From NCBI GenBank assembly GCA_012518035.1, contig JAAYTL010000009.1, positions 1-35,371 of the forward strand: a stretch of DNA of 35,371 nucleotides, read 5' to 3'. The notes beneath the pieces were generated by a model that saw nothing but the letters and a program-made list of their open reading frames with translations, searched no databases and was not told where the DNA came from. The position numbers and the translations under genes were made by a program. Positions 16,985 through 27,139 of the stretch are shown one piece after another; the stretch's first letter is position 1; every line of letters starts with the position of its first letter. This DNA is from Tissierellia bacterium (GTDB lineage Bacteria > Bacillota > Clostridia > Tissierellales > Tissierellaceae).

Positions 16985-17009
16985 AGTCGGGTCTTCTTTA
17001 GACCCGGCT
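16985..17009 (+). promoter_or_regulatory. Intercistronic hairpin gap-pgk
   Basis: AGTCGGGTC (16985-16993) pairs with GACCCGGCT (17001-17009), 9 bp with one G-T and a 7-nt loop. It is not followed by a T run. A stability or processing element at the 3' end of gap is more likely than a terminator. Confidence 0.6.
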
Positions 17010-17034
17010 ACTAATATTATGTGAGGGTGATATT

Positions 17035-18228
17035 ATGATTAATAAGAAAACTCTAAAGGATTATAACTTCCAAGGCAAAAAAGTCTTAGTTAGATGTGAC
17101 TTTAATGTACCCTTGGATGAAAACCAAAATATTACAGATGATAGACGTATAAGGAGCTCCCTTCCAACCATTCAATATCTAATAGAAGAAGGGGCTAGGG
17201 TTATATTGATGTCACACCTAGGTAGACCTAAGGGAGAGGCCAATCCAAAATTCAGTCTTTTACCTGTTGCAAATAGATTATCGGAACTACTTGAGAAGGA
17301 AGTTGTTTTTGCCAAGGATGATTTGGTTATTTCCCAGGCTGTAAAAGATAAGATAGATGAACTCAAAGATGGGGATGTAGCCCTTTTAGAAAATACAAGG
17401 TTCAGAAAAGAAGAAGAGAAGAATGATGAAAATTTTGCAAAAGAGTTAGCCTCATTAGGAGAGATTTATGTTAATGATGCCTTTGGAACCTCCCACAGGG
17501 CCCATGCTTCAAATGTAGGGGTTTCATCCTATCTTCCATCAGCTGTAGGCTTTTTGGTAGAAAAAGAGATTTCTATCATGGGCAAGGCATTGGAAGACCC
17601 AGAAAGACCTTTTGTAGCTATCTTAGGTGGAGCCAAGGTTTCCGATAAGATAGGAGTAATAGAAAACCTATTAGACAAAGTGGATTCTATTCTAATAGGT
17701 GGTGGAATGGCCTATACATTCTTAAAGGCCCAAGGCTATGAAATTGGCCAATCCCTGCTTGAAGAGGATAAGATGGACCTGGCCTTGAGCCTAATAGAAA
17801 AAGCTAAAGATAAAGGCGTCAAATTATTACTTCCTGTGGATATTACCATAGCTAAGGAGTTTAAGAATGATACAGAAATCCGTATTGCAGGTATTGACAG
17901 CATTCCTGAGGATTGGATGGGGCTAGATATTGGACCCGAGACTTTGAAACTCTTTAGCGAAGAGATAAGCAAGGCCAAGACCGTTATATGGAATGGACCT
18001 ACAGGTGTCTTTGAGATGGAAAACTTTAGTAAGGGCACCTATGGTATAGCCAAGGCCCTGGTAGATTCTGATGCTACAACCATTGTAGGTGGTGGAGACT
18101 CAGCATCAGCTGTTGAGAAGGCAGGTTATGCAGCCCAAATCACCCATGTATCAACTGGAGGAGGCGCTTCCTTAGAATTGTTAGAAGGTAAGGTCCTACC
18201 AGGGATTGCAGCAATATCTGATAGATAG
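17035..18228 (+). CDS. pgk: Phosphoglycerate kinase
   Basis: A 397-residue cytosolic kinase making ATP and 3-phosphoglycerate from 1,3-bisphosphoglycerate. The N-terminal substrate domain shows [19 protein letters not shown] and ENTRF; the C-terminal nucleotide domain shows [19 protein letters not shown] and the terminal GGGDSASAV with [14 protein letters not shown]. Full length, second structural gene of the CggR operon, 58 bases after gap, with GTGAGGGTG as a moderate ribosome binding site. Confidence 0.97.
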   Translation: MINKKTLKDYNFQGKKVLVRCDFNVPLDENQNITDDRRIRSSLPTIQYLIEEGARVILMSHLGRPKGEANPKFSLLPVANRLSELLEKEVVFAKDDLVISQAVKDKIDELKDGDVALLENTRFRKEEEKNDENFAKELASLGEIYVNDAFGTSHRAHASNVGVSSYLPSAVGFLVEKEISIMGKALEDPERPFVAILGGAKVSDKIGVIENLLDKVDSILIGGGMAYTFLKAQGYEIGQSLLEEDKMDLALSLIEKAKDKGVKLLLPVDITIAKEFKNDTEIRIAGIDSIPEDWMGLDIGPETLKLFSEEISKAKTVIWNGPTGVFEMENFSKGTYGIAKALVDSDATTIVGGGDSASAVEKAGYAAQITHVSTGGGASLELLEGKVLPGIAAISDR

Positions 18229-18231
18229 GAA

Positions 18232-18252
18232 GGGGCAACTATTTGTTGCCCT
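18232..18252 (+). promoter_or_regulatory. Intercistronic hairpin pgk-tpiA
   Basis: GGGCAAC (18233-18239) pairs with GTTGCCC (18245-18251) around TATTT, immediately after the pgk stop. No T tract follows; the tpiA ribosome binding site lies just downstream. Confidence 0.55.
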
Positions 18253-18272
18253 ATAATAAAGGAGGTTTTAGT

Positions 18273-19016
18273 ATGCGAACCCCTATAATCGCAGGAAATT
18301 GGAAGATGAATAAGACAATTGAAGAGGGCCTGGACTTAGTTGAGGCTATCAAGGGACACACCTTAAATGAAAAGGTGGAGGTTGTTCTTTGTGTACCTTT
18401 TACAGATATTAAACCCATCAAAGAATCTATAGAGGGCACAGCTATCAAGCTAGGGGCACAAAATATGCACTGGGAAGATGCAGGGGCATATACGGGTGAG
18501 ATATCTCCTCCTATGCTTAAGGAATTAGGTGTAGACTATGTAATCCTAGGTCACTCTGAGAGAAGACAGTATTTTAATGAAAGTGATGAAGATGTCAATA
18601 AAAAGATGAAGTCAGCCATAAACCATGGTATTAGACCTATTATCTGTGTCGGGGAAAGCCTAGAAGAAAGGGAAGGCCAAAGGGAAAAAGAAGTAGTAAA
18701 GGCCCAAATAATCAAGGGTTTTGAAGGTATAGATTCAAAGGATATAGAAAAAACAGTAATAGCTTACGAACCAATCTGGGCAATAGGTACAGGTAAAACT
18801 GCATCTGCAGAAGATGCTAATGATATGATAGCCTTTATAAGGGATACCATTGGTGAATTATATGGCGATCTAAAGGATAAGATTAGGATCCAATATGGAG
18901 GAAGCGTAAAGCCTAACAACATCTCAGAGCTTATGAATCAAAGCGATATAGATGGAGCCCTAGTAGGCGGAGCAAGCCTTAATGCTGATGATTTCGTTAA
19001 GCTAATCAACTATTGA
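18273..19016 (+). CDS. tpiA: Triosephosphate isomerase
   Basis: A 247-residue TIM-barrel enzyme interconverting dihydroxyacetone phosphate and glyceraldehyde-3-phosphate. It has the N-terminal AGNWKMNKT with the catalytic Lys, the catalytic His in VILGHSERRQYF, the Glu in VIAYEPIWAIGTGKTAS that begins the phosphate-gripping loop, and the phosphate-binding IQYGGSVKPNN and GALVGGASL. ATG 18273 follows AAAGGAGG with ideal spacing; the in-frame upstream codons from 18243 overlap the hairpin and are not needed. Confidence 0.97.
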   Translation: MRTPIIAGNWKMNKTIEEGLDLVEAIKGHTLNEKVEVVLCVPFTDIKPIKESIEGTAIKLGAQNMHWEDAGAYTGEISPPMLKELGVDYVILGHSERRQYFNESDEDVNKKMKSAINHGIRPIICVGESLEEREGQREKEVVKAQIIKGFEGIDSKDIEKTVIAYEPIWAIGTGKTASAEDANDMIAFIRDTIGELYGDLKDKIRIQYGGSVKPNNISELMNQSDIDGALVGGASLNADDFVKLINY

Positions 19017-19029
19017 GTGGAGGAAAATC

Positions 19030-20562
19030 ATGACAAAAAAACCGGTAATGTTAATAATACTAGATGGCTGGGGCATAGGTGAAGATTATCCAGGAAATGC
19101 AATAAAGTTAGCGAATACCCCAAATTTTGATAATCTAATGAGAGAATATCCAAATTCCCTATTAGATGCAAGTGGCCTAGCGGTAGGCTTACCAGAAGGC
19201 CAGATGGGTAATTCAGAAGTTGGCCATCTCAATATCGGGGCTGGAAGAGTAGTATATCAGGATTTGCCAAAGATTTCTAAGTCTATAGAAGAGGGGGATT
19301 TCTTCCATAAGGAAGAATTCCTACAAGCCATTGACCATGCTAAGAAAAACAAATCCAAGGTCCATCTTTTGGGGCTTGTCTCTGATGGAGGAGTCCATAG
19401 CCATTTGGAGCACTTATATGGCCTCTTGGAACTTATGAAAAGGAATGGTCAGGAAGATGTATTTATACATGCCTTCCTGGATGGTAGGGACGTTCCCCCA
19501 ACAATAGGTAAGGAACACATATCCCAAGTCCTAGACAAGATAGGTGAAATAGGAGTAGGCAAGATTGCTACGGTTTCAGGTAGATATTATGCCATGGATA
19601 GGGACAAAAGGTGGGAAAGGACTAAGCTAGCCTATGATGCCATTACAGAAGGTAGGGGGGTTCTTGCTACTAGTCCAACTTTAGCAATAGAAGAGTCCTA
19701 TAATGAGGGCGTAAACGATGAGTTTATAAAACCAATTGTAGTTACGGAAGATGGCAAACCTGTGGCCAAGGTTGAGGAAGGCGATTCAATAATCTTCTTC
19801 AATTTTAGACCAGATAGGGCAAGGCAACTTACAAGAGCCCTTTTGGATGTGGACTTTGAAGGTTTTGAGAGAAAGAGAATAGAAAACCTCTTCTACGTTA
19901 CTATGACTGAATATGATAGGACCATAGAGGGTACTCACGTGGTCTATAGAAGTGAAACCCCTCAAAACACCTTATCTCAATATATAAGTGAAAAAGGGTT
20001 AAAACAACTCAAGATTGCTGAAACAGAAAAGTATGCCCATGTTACCTTCTTCCTAAATGGAGGAGTTGAAGAACCCTATGAAAATGAGGATAGGGTCCTA
20101 ATTCCATCACCTAAGGTAGCTACCTATGACTTAAAACCTGAGATGAGTGCCATAGAAGTTAAGGACGAGGTCATCAATAGACTAAAAATGGATAAATATG
20201 ATTTAATAGTATTAAACTTTGCGAATCCAGATATGGTAGGCCATACTGGCTTTATCCCAGCTGCTAAGAAGGCGGTAGAGACTGTAGATACTTGTCTAGG
20301 TGAGATAATTGAAGTTCTTAAGGAAAAGAATGGCAAAGCACTGATAACAGCAGACCATGGTAATTCCGAAAAGCTTCTGGATGAAAATGGGAAGCCTTTT
20401 ACAGCCCATACTACAAACCAGGTCCCCTTGATTTTAGTAGGTCATGGTGATGTGAAGTTAGAGAATGGTAAATTGGCTGATCTAGCACCAACCTTACTAG
20501 AGTTATTGGGCCTAGAAAAGCCAGCTGAAATGACAGGGGAGTCCCTGATAGTAAACAAATAG
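19030..20562 (+). CDS. gpmI: 2,3-bisphosphoglycerate-independent phosphoglycerate mutase
   Basis: A 510-residue two-metal (Mn2+ type) mutase of the alkaline phosphatase superfamily, converting 3- to 2-phosphoglycerate. D12 in LIILDGWG and S62 in GQMGNSEVGH, the phosphorylated nucleophile, are present. So are HAFLDGRDVPP, the SGRYYAMDRDKRWER loop, NFRPDRARQ and the C-terminal metal ligands in NFANPDMVGHTG and ITADHGNSE. It is 13 bases after tpiA and the only junction of the operon without a hairpin. Confidence 0.97.
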   Translation: MTKKPVMLIILDGWGIGEDYPGNAIKLANTPNFDNLMREYPNSLLDASGLAVGLPEGQMGNSEVGHLNIGAGRVVYQDLPKISKSIEEGDFFHKEEFLQAIDHAKKNKSKVHLLGLVSDGGVHSHLEHLYGLLELMKRNGQEDVFIHAFLDGRDVPPTIGKEHISQVLDKIGEIGVGKIATVSGRYYAMDRDKRWERTKLAYDAITEGRGVLATSPTLAIEESYNEGVNDEFIKPIVVTEDGKPVAKVEEGDSIIFFNFRPDRARQLTRALLDVDFEGFERKRIENLFYVTMTEYDRTIEGTHVVYRSETPQNTLSQYISEKGLKQLKIAETEKYAHVTFFLNGGVEEPYENEDRVLIPSPKVATYDLKPEMSAIEVKDEVINRLKMDKYDLIVLNFANPDMVGHTGFIPAAKKAVETVDTCLGEIIEVLKEKNGKALITADHGNSEKLLDENGKPFTAHTTNQVPLILVGHGDVKLENGKLADLAPTLLELLGLEKPAEMTGESLIVNK

Positions 20563-20576
20563 AGAAAAGACTCTCA

Positions 20577-20598
20577 ATCAATTGTTGCCAACATTGAT
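20577..20598 (+). promoter_or_regulatory. Intercistronic hairpin gpmI-eno
   Basis: ATCAAT (20577-20582) pairs with ATTGAT (20593-20598), with GTT/AAC stacked inside after one bulged T and a GCC loop. There is no T tract directly after it and no convincing new promoter in this 74-base gap. Confidence 0.45.
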
Positions 20599-20621
20599 GT
20601 ATTTTGTTAATTATATTTTAA

Positions 20622-21929
<1,308 letters not shown>

Positions 21930-21942
21930 TCTCTTAGAAGAC

Positions 21943-21971
21943 TTGACAAATTAAAGGAAAGAATGTAATAT
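21943..21971 (+). promoter_or_regulatory. Promoter of the T-box leader
   Basis: Consensus TTGACA (21943-21948), a 17-bp spacer and TAATAT (21966-21971). The -10 is inside a 9-bp inverted repeat that runs to 21988. Confidence 0.85.
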
Positions 21972-21988
21972 GATTTAATATCATATTA
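21966..21988 (+). repeat. Inverted repeat over the -10 and start of the T-box promoter
   Basis: TAATATGAT (21966-21974), TTAAT loop, ATCATATTA (21980-21988): a perfect 9-bp inverted repeat. It may be a repressor operator or a 5' hairpin. It does not match an ArgR box well. Confidence 0.6.
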
Positions 21989-21994
21989 AAATCT

Positions 21995-22235
21995 TTGAAG
22001 CAAAGAAGTAGTCTTAATTAGTACATCCTACAGAGAACTGGGAAGGCTGAGAACCAGAGATGGAAGTTAAGATGAATAGAATTGCTGAGATGAAATGGAC
22101 AAAGCCCTAGGTGAGTATCCTTTTCCGCAAACATGCGTTATTTGTTTAGAGTGTATTTTATTTTAAAATACAAGTAGAGTGGCACCACGGGTATAGAACT
22201 CGTCTCTTATATTTGATATAAGAGACGAGTTTTTT
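21995..22235 (+). promoter_or_regulatory. T-box riboswitch, specifier read as AGA (arginine)
   Basis: The T-box core AGAGTGGCACCACGGG is at 22176-22191. Stem I is closed by GCAA/TTGC (22000-22003 with 22082-22085) and TCTTAA/TTAAGA (22012-22017 with 22067-22072). The conserved GAAGTA is on the 5' side, and GGCTGAGA is in the distal loop over CTGG/CCAG. The 3' side of the specifier loop is TGAATAGAA. Aligned with the glyQS leader as I recall it, the codon is AGA (22078-22080) followed by A. The TGGC of the antiterminator bulge predicts a tRNA with discriminator G, acceptable for tRNA-Arg and not for Ile (ATA). It switches the downstream amino-acid transporter genes on when the cognate tRNA is uncharged. 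Confidence 0.9.
22198..22235 (+). terminator. T-box-controlled terminator
   Basis: ACTCGTCTCTTATAT (22198-22212) pairs perfectly with 22216-22230 around a TTG loop, followed by T to 22235. The left arm follows the T-box closely, as expected of the terminator/antiterminator switch. Confidence 0.92.
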
Positions 22236-22264
22236 GTGAATAATAGATATATCTGTGTATTCAC
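22236..22264 (+). promoter_or_regulatory. Hairpin after the T-box terminator
   Basis: GTGAATA (22236-22242) pairs with TATTCAC (22258-22264), enclosing the self-complementary AGATATATCT. It is in the 125-base gap before the permease, in which I see no strong second promoter. Confidence 0.4.
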
Positions 22265-22360
22265 CAATTCTATTATATGAATAAATAATGGTTGTTGAAA
22301 CCCAAGGAATAATCTAATACTATATCAATAAGAGAGAAATTATATTTAGGGGGAATTAAT

Positions 22361-23017
22361 TTGAAAGTCTTGGAATTATTATTTGAATATCGGACCTATT
22401 ATCTTACAGGAATGAAAATCACCTTATTACTATCCTTTGGGGGTTTGGTAGCAGGTGCTACATTAGGTTCAATCATAAGTCTATTAAAGTTATCTAAATT
22501 TAAGCCACTCAGTGTAATAGCCAGCATATATATAGAAATAGTCAGAGGAACTCCTATGATGGTACAAATAGCTATGGTATATTTTGGTAGCTATGTACTA
22601 ACTGGGATTAATATGGATGGATTTATGGCAGCCCTGATAGCTGTATCCTTAAACAGTGCAGCCTATGTCGCTGAAATTATTCGTTCCGGAATACAGTCCA
22701 TAGATAAGGGCCAAACAGAGGCAAGTCAAAGTCTCGGCTTAACCAAGGGTCAAACCATGAGACACATAATATTACCTCAGGCAGTGAAAAATATTCTGCC
22801 AGCCCTAGGAAATGAGTTTGTAACCTTGATTAAGGAGACATCTGTAGCCTCAACTATAGGGGTAGCAGATTTGATGTATGCATCAAAAATTGTTCAAAGT
22901 AGCAGTTTCCAACCCTTTAGTCCATTGATAATCGTAGCTGTAACCTACTTCTTTTTCACCTTTACCTTATCCCAATTAGTAGGAGTATTTGAAAGGAGAA
23001 TGGCTCATAATGATTAA
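22361..23017 (+). CDS. Polar amino acid ABC transporter permease (probably arginine)
   Basis: A 218-residue HisM/GlnP-type permease with about five hydrophobic helices. The cytoplasmic EAA loop reads [34 protein letters not shown], where the ATPase docks. It starts with TTG 22361, seven bases after AGGGGG. The T-box in its leader ties expression to an uncharged tRNA, read here as tRNA-Arg, so arginine or a related basic amino acid is the likely substrate. That is inference from the leader, since the permease sequence alone does not tell the substrate. No substrate-binding protein is encoded next to it. Confidence 0.92.
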   Translation: MKVLELLFEYRTYYLTGMKITLLLSFGGLVAGATLGSIISLLKLSKFKPLSVIASIYIEIVRGTPMMVQIAMVYFGSYVLTGINMDGFMAALIAVSLNSAAYVAEIIRSGIQSIDKGQTEASQSLGLTKGQTMRHIILPQAVKNILPALGNEFVTLIKETSVASTIGVADLMYASKIVQSSSFQPFSPLIIVAVTYFFFTFTLSQLVGVFERRMAHND

Positions 23018-23738
23018 AATTGTGAATCTAAATAAATATTTTGGAAACAAGCACGTATTAAAGGATATAAATTTAGAGATAGAAGATGGAGAAGTAATAG
23101 GGGTAATAGGCCCTTCTGGCTCAGGAAAGAGTACCTTGATTAGATGTATCAATAATTTAGAAGAAGCTAGTTCTGGTAGTATTTATATAAATGGCAAGGA
23201 TATATCTAAACTAGGTAAGGAGATAAATCATGTTAGGCAGAAAATAGGTATGGTTTTTCAGCATTTTCACCTATTTCCGCATAAAACTGTACTTGAAAAT
23301 ATAACCTTAGCACCTGTACTAACAGGCAAGCTTTCCAAGGTAGAAGCTGAGAAAAAAGCTATAGAGCTACTCAAGACAATGGGACTATTAGATAAAAAGG
23401 ATGAGTATCCAAATTCCTTGTCAGGAGGTCAGAAGCAAAGAATTGCCATTGCTAGATCTCTTGCTATGGACCCGGAAATAATACTATTTGATGAGGTAAC
23501 ATCTGCCCTTGACCCTGAAATGGTAGGAGAGGTTCTTAATGTTATGAAGGATTTAGCAAAGACAGGCATTACCATGGTGGTGGTAACCCATGAAATGGCT
23601 TTTGCAAAACAGGTGGCTGATAGGGTAATATTCATGGCAGATGGAGAAATAATAGAGGAGAATAAGGCAGTAGATTTATTTGAGAATCCACAAAATCCAA
23701 GAACAATTGAATTTTTATCCAAGGTATTGGAGTATTAA
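23010..23738 (+). CDS. Polar amino acid ABC transporter ATP-binding protein
   Basis: A 242-residue GlnQ/HisP-type ATPase with Walker [10 protein letters not shown] at residues 34-42, Q-loop [10 protein letters not shown], signature [12 protein letters not shown], Walker [15 protein letters not shown] and switch His in VVTHEM. It energises the permease encoded immediately upstream. ATG 23010 overlaps the end of the permease gene by eight bases (coupled translation); a longer in-frame start at 22989 is less likely because [12 protein letters not shown] is the usual N-terminus. The transcript has no obvious terminator in the next 60 bases. Confidence 0.93.
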   Translation: MIKIVNLNKYFGNKHVLKDINLEIEDGEVIGVIGPSGSGKSTLIRCINNLEEASSGSIYINGKDISKLGKEINHVRQKIGMVFQHFHLFPHKTVLENITLAPVLTGKLSKVEAEKKAIELLKTMGLLDKKDEYPNSLSGGQKQRIAIARSLAMDPEIILFDEVTSALDPEMVGEVLNVMKDLAKTGITMVVVTHEMAFAKQVADRVIFMADGEIIEENKAVDLFENPQNPRTIEFLSKVLEY

Positions 23739-23806
23739 AATACAAGTTAACTAGTTTAAGTTGGGTTATAAAGCCCCATAGACCAATATATAAGCTAATT
23801 CAATCA

Positions 23807-23835
23807 TTGATTTTATCTACTTGCTATGTTAAAAT
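23807..23835 (+). promoter_or_regulatory. Promoter for secG-hppA
   Basis: TTGATT (23807-23812), a 17-bp spacer and TAAAAT (23830-23835), about 60 bases before secG. Confidence 0.7.
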
Positions 23836-23896
23836 AGTTATGTTAATTTGGATGTTTTTTATCAATGATAGATAATCCTTGACGGGAGGTGGAGTC

Positions 23897-24124
23897 GTGC
23901 AAACTGTAGTATCAATTTTTCTATTGGTTTCAGCTTTAGGAGTCATTATAAGCGTTTTGTTGCAAGAAGGAGAAGAAGGTGGCTTAGGCGCAATTGCTGG
24001 GGGCGGAGCAGATTCATTATGGGGGAAAAATAGGAGCTCAAGCCTAGAGGCAATTTTACAAAGAACAACAATAATTTCCGCAGCAGTATTTATTTTATCA
24101 ACATTAGTACTGGCAGCGAGATAA
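23897..24124 (+). CDS. secG: Preprotein translocase subunit SecG
   Basis: A 75-residue membrane protein with two hydrophobic helices (residues 3-22 and roughly 54-74) separated by a Gly/Ser-rich loop containing LLQEGEEGGLGAIAGGGADSLWG, the SecG signature. It assists SecYEG in protein export. GTG 23897 follows GGGAGGTGG; the in-frame TTG 23879 would include that ribosome binding site in the protein. In many Firmicutes secG lies close to rnr and smpB. Here those genes are also downstream, but hppA and a cell-wall cassette are placed between. Confidence 0.9.
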   Translation: MQTVVSIFLLVSALGVIISVLLQEGEEGGLGAIAGGGADSLWGKNRSSSLEAILQRTTIISAAVFILSTLVLAAR

Positions 24125-24140
24125 CTAAGGAGGAAATGAA

Positions 24141-26141
24141 ATGAGTTTAGCATTAATAACGGCACCAATAGTTGGGATATTGGGGCTATTATTTGCTTTG
24201 TATAAAGCAAAGGGTATTGAGAAGGTAGAACCTGGCAATGAAAGGATGCGGGAGATCTCCCAATACATAGCTGATGGAGCTATGGCATTCTTAAAGAGAC
24301 AGTATAAGTCTTTGGCAATTTTTGTTATATTATTATTTATTATCTTAATATTTGCACCTGGACAAGGATTTAAGACAGCCATATCCTTCCTGGTAGGTGC
24401 AGCATTCTCTGTTGCAGCAGGTTACGTTGGTATGAAAGTTGCAACTAAGGCAAACGTTAGGACTGCTAATGCAGCTATGGAGTCTGGAATGACTAAGGCA
24501 CTAAATATTGCCTTTTCAGGTGGCGCTGTAATGGGAATCACTGTTGTAGGTCTTGGTATTTTAGGTGTAAGTGCACTTTACATAATATTTAAGGATGTAA
24601 ATATAGTCACTGGTTTCAGTTTAGGTGCATCATCCATAGCCCTATTTGCAAGAGTAGGAGGGGGTATTTACACCAAGGCAGCAGACGTTGGAGCTGACTT
24701 AGTAGGTAAGGTAGAAGCTGGTATACCAGAAGACGACCCAAGGAATCCTGCGGTAATTGCAGATAACGTTGGTGACAATGTTGGGGACGTTGCAGGTATG
24801 GGAGCTGACTTATTTGAATCCTATGTAGGAGCCATTATATCTGCCTTAACTTTAGGTACAATAGCCCATGGTAAGGCTGGAGTTCAATATGCCATAGCTC
24901 TATCATCAGTAGGAGTTGTAGCTTCCATATTAGGTGTTTACTTTGTCAGAGGAGACAAGGACCCCCAAAAATCCTTAAACAATGGTACACTAGCAAGTTC
25001 AGTAATTACTGTTATAGCTGGATTTTTCCTAAGTAATATTATCATAGGGTCATACAAGCCGTTCATAGCCATGTTATCTGGGCTTGTAGTAGGTCTTATA
25101 ATTTCTAGGATGACTGAATACTATACTTCAGGTGATTATTCCCCGGTTAAAAAGGTTGCTAAAGAATCTGAAACTGGAACAGCAACAAATATTATCGGTG
25201 GACTTTCAGTGGGCATGATGTCTACAACAGGACCAATGGTTATAATAGCGATTGGTATTATGATAGCTTATTTTCTAGGTGGAGGATCAAGCAACTCTGT
25301 TGAAGGACTATATGGTATTGCGATGGCTGCAGTAGGTATGCTATCAACAGCAGGAATGACTATAGCAGTGGATGCTTATGGACCAATAGCAGACAATGCC
25401 GGCGGTATTGCTGAAATGTGCGATTTACCACCAGAGGTTAGAGAAATCACAGATAAATTAGATGCAGTAGGAAATACAACTGCAGCTATAGGTAAGGGTT
25501 TTGCTATAGGATCAGCAGCCTTAACAGCATTGGGACTATTTGCTTCTTATACCCAGGCTGTAGGTCTAGAAAGTATAAATATGTCAAGTCCCACAGTTAT
25601 AGCAGGTGCCTTTATAGGTGGAATGTTACCATTCCTATTCTCAGCCTTAACCATGGATGCAGTAGGTAAGGCAGCTAATAAGATGATTGAAGAAGTTAGA
25701 AGACAGTTTAGGGAAATCCCAGGCATTATGGAAGGAACAACAACTCCAGACTATGCAAACTGTGTAGACATAAGTACTCAGGCAGCCCTTAAAGAGATGA
25801 TTGTTCCAGGATTACTAGCTGTAGTAGTACCAGTTTTAGTTGGTGTTTTACTGGGTGCGGAAGCCCTAGGTGGTTTAATTTCAGGTGCCCTAATAACTGG
25901 TGTTCTTATGGCTATCTTTATGTCCAATGCTGGTGGCGCATGGGATAATGCCAAGAAGTATATTGAAGATGGACATCATGGCGGCAAGGGAAGTGAAGCT
26001 CATAAGGCTGCTGTTAATGGAGATACTGTAGGGGATCCATTTAAGGATACTTCAGGACCTTCATTAAATATATTGATTAAACTTATGACAATAGTTTCCC
26101 TAGTTTTTGCTGAGATGTTTGGAACAGGAATACTATTTTAA
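24141..26141 (+). CDS. hppA: Membrane-bound ion-pumping pyrophosphatase (K+-dependent, probably Na+-type)
   Basis: A 666-residue protein with about 16 hydrophobic helices that hydrolyses pyrophosphate and pumps Na+ and/or H+ out of the cell. The substrate motifs [35 protein letters not shown] and DNAGGIAEM are intact. The K+-dependence position is Ala (GNTTA448AIGKG), where K+-independent enzymes have Lys. E226 in GADLFESY is where Na+-pumping bacterial enzymes carry their gate Glu; plant H+ pumps have Gly there. Ion choice from these residues is inference. It would save the energy of pyrophosphate made by biosynthesis, useful in an amino-acid fermenter. It is 16 bases after secG and ended by a strong terminator. 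Confidence 0.95.
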   Translation: MSLALITAPIVGILGLLFALYKAKGIEKVEPGNERMREISQYIADGAMAFLKRQYKSLAIFVILLFIILIFAPGQGFKTAISFLVGAAFSVAAGYVGMKVATKANVRTANAAMESGMTKALNIAFSGGAVMGITVVGLGILGVSALYIIFKDVNIVTGFSLGASSIALFARVGGGIYTKAADVGADLVGKVEAGIPEDDPRNPAVIADNVGDNVGDVAGMGADLFESYVGAIISALTLGTIAHGKAGVQYAIALSSVGVVASILGVYFVRGDKDPQKSLNNGTLASSVITVIAGFFLSNIIIGSYKPFIAMLSGLVVGLIISRMTEYYTSGDYSPVKKVAKESETGTATNIIGGLSVGMMSTTGPMVIIAIGIMIAYFLGGGSSNSVEGLYGIAMAAVGMLSTAGMTIAVDAYGPIADNAGGIAEMCDLPPEVREITDKLDAVGNTTAAIGKGFAIGSAALTALGLFASYTQAVGLESINMSSPTVIAGAFIGGMLPFLFSALTMDAVGKAANKMIEEVRRQFREIPGIMEGTTTPDYANCVDISTQAALKEMIVPGLLAVVVPVLVGVLLGAEALGGLISGALITGVLMAIFMSNAGGAWDNAKKYIEDGHHGGKGSEAHKAAVNGDTVGDPFKDTSGPSLNILIKLMTIVSLVFAEMFGTGILF

Positions 26142-26163
26142 AAATTATTTAATATAAGAGGCG

Positions 26164-26202
26164 AAAAAATCTTCTTTCAATAAGAAGATTTTTTCTTTTT
26201 TT
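26164..26202 (+). terminator. Terminator after hppA
   Basis: AAAAAATCTTCTT (26164-26176) pairs perfectly with AAGAAGATTTTTT (26182-26194), followed by CTTTTTTT. Confidence 0.92.
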
Positions 26203-26270
26203 ATAGGAAATATTTGTGCTTAATTTGGATTAATTACAGCTAGCTTTCACTGTATAATTGGAGGCTAATA

Positions 26271-26333
26271 TGATATAATGTTTTATTGTGGATAATAATA
26301 AATTCTATTATGGTTTTCTATACATGTTATAAT
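26271..26333 (+). promoter_or_regulatory. Two extended -10 elements upstream of the hydrolase-murF-ddl genes
   Basis: TGATATAAT (26271-26279) and TGTTATAAT (26325-26333) are TG-n-TATAAT extended -10 boxes. Neither has a good -35. The second gives a leader of about 33 bases. Confidence 0.5.
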
Positions 26334-26372
26334 TATGTAGTATTGGAAAGAATCGATAAAGAGGTTGTAATA

Positions 26373-27137
26373 ATGCTAAAAAATGTTAAAGGACTAGATA
26401 TTAATTACATAGTTGAAGGTGAAGGTGAACCAGTCATAGTTCTCCATGGATGGGGGGCAAATATTAATACAGTATTGCCAATTGTCAATATCCTCAAGGA
26501 TAGATACAAGGTATATGCCTTAGACTTGCCTGGATTTGGAGAATCTGAAGAGCCAAAAGAGCCTATAAGCTCCTTTGAATATGCTAAAATAGTTAAGGAT
26601 TTTATAGTTGATGAAGGGATAGAAAAGGCTAGTTTTATTGGACACTCTTTTGGAGGGAAACTATCAATTATTATGGGTTCTAAATATCCTGATATGGTAA
26701 ATAAGATAGTATTAATAGATAGTGCTGGTCTTATTCCCAAAAGAGGGATAGATTATTATGTAAAGGTATATAGTTTCAAGAGCTTAAGATTTATTTATAA
26801 GAACTTCTTCTTTTGGCTTAAGGATGATAAGAGGATGGAGAGGTTTTATAAGAAGTTTGGTTCAACAGATTACAGGGACTCCTCAGGAGTTATGAGGAAG
26901 ATCCTAGTAATAGTTGTTAATGAAAATTTAAAGGATTTACTAAAGGATATCAAGGCTCCTACCCTGATAATTTGGGGAGATGAGGATACGGACACTCCAC
27001 TATATATGGCTAAGACCATGGAAAAGGAGATTAAAGATAGTGGATTAGTAGTTTTAGAAGGGGCAGGACATTATTCTTATTTAGATGACTATTATACATT
27101 TAGGGCAGTGATTAATGCTTTTTTTAATGGGAGGTAA
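26373..27137 (+). CDS. Alpha/beta hydrolase, function unknown
   Basis: A 254-residue alpha/beta hydrolase with a complete triad: nucleophile S92 in IGHSFGGK, the acid in IIWGDEDTDTP and His in EGAGHYSYLDD. The oxyanion region is HGWGAN. It has no signal peptide, so it is probably cytoplasmic. ATG 26373 follows GAGG and gives the usual family N-terminus; an in-frame extension to 26286 runs through the promoter region and is rejected. The gene is three bases from the MurF-like gene and appears co-transcribed with it and ddl, so it may act on a cell-wall precursor or D-amino-acid derivative. That is context only; the substrate cannot be read from the sequence. Confidence 0.85.
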   Translation: MLKNVKGLDINYIVEGEGEPVIVLHGWGANINTVLPIVNILKDRYKVYALDLPGFGESEEPKEPISSFEYAKIVKDFIVDEGIEKASFIGHSFGGKLSIIMGSKYPDMVNKIVLIDSAGLIPKRGIDYYVKVYSFKSLRFIYKNFFFWLKDDKRMERFYKKFGSTDYRDSSGVMRKILVIVVNENLKDLLKDIKAPTLIIWGDEDTDTPLYMAKTMEKEIKDSGLVVLEGAGHYSYLDDYYTFRAVINAFFNGR

Positions 27138-27139
27138 TT

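Noticed and set aside
22180..22195. TGGCAC in the T-box as a sigma-54 -24 element
   Set aside because: There is no TTGC-like -12 at the right distance, and the bases are fixed by the T-box function.
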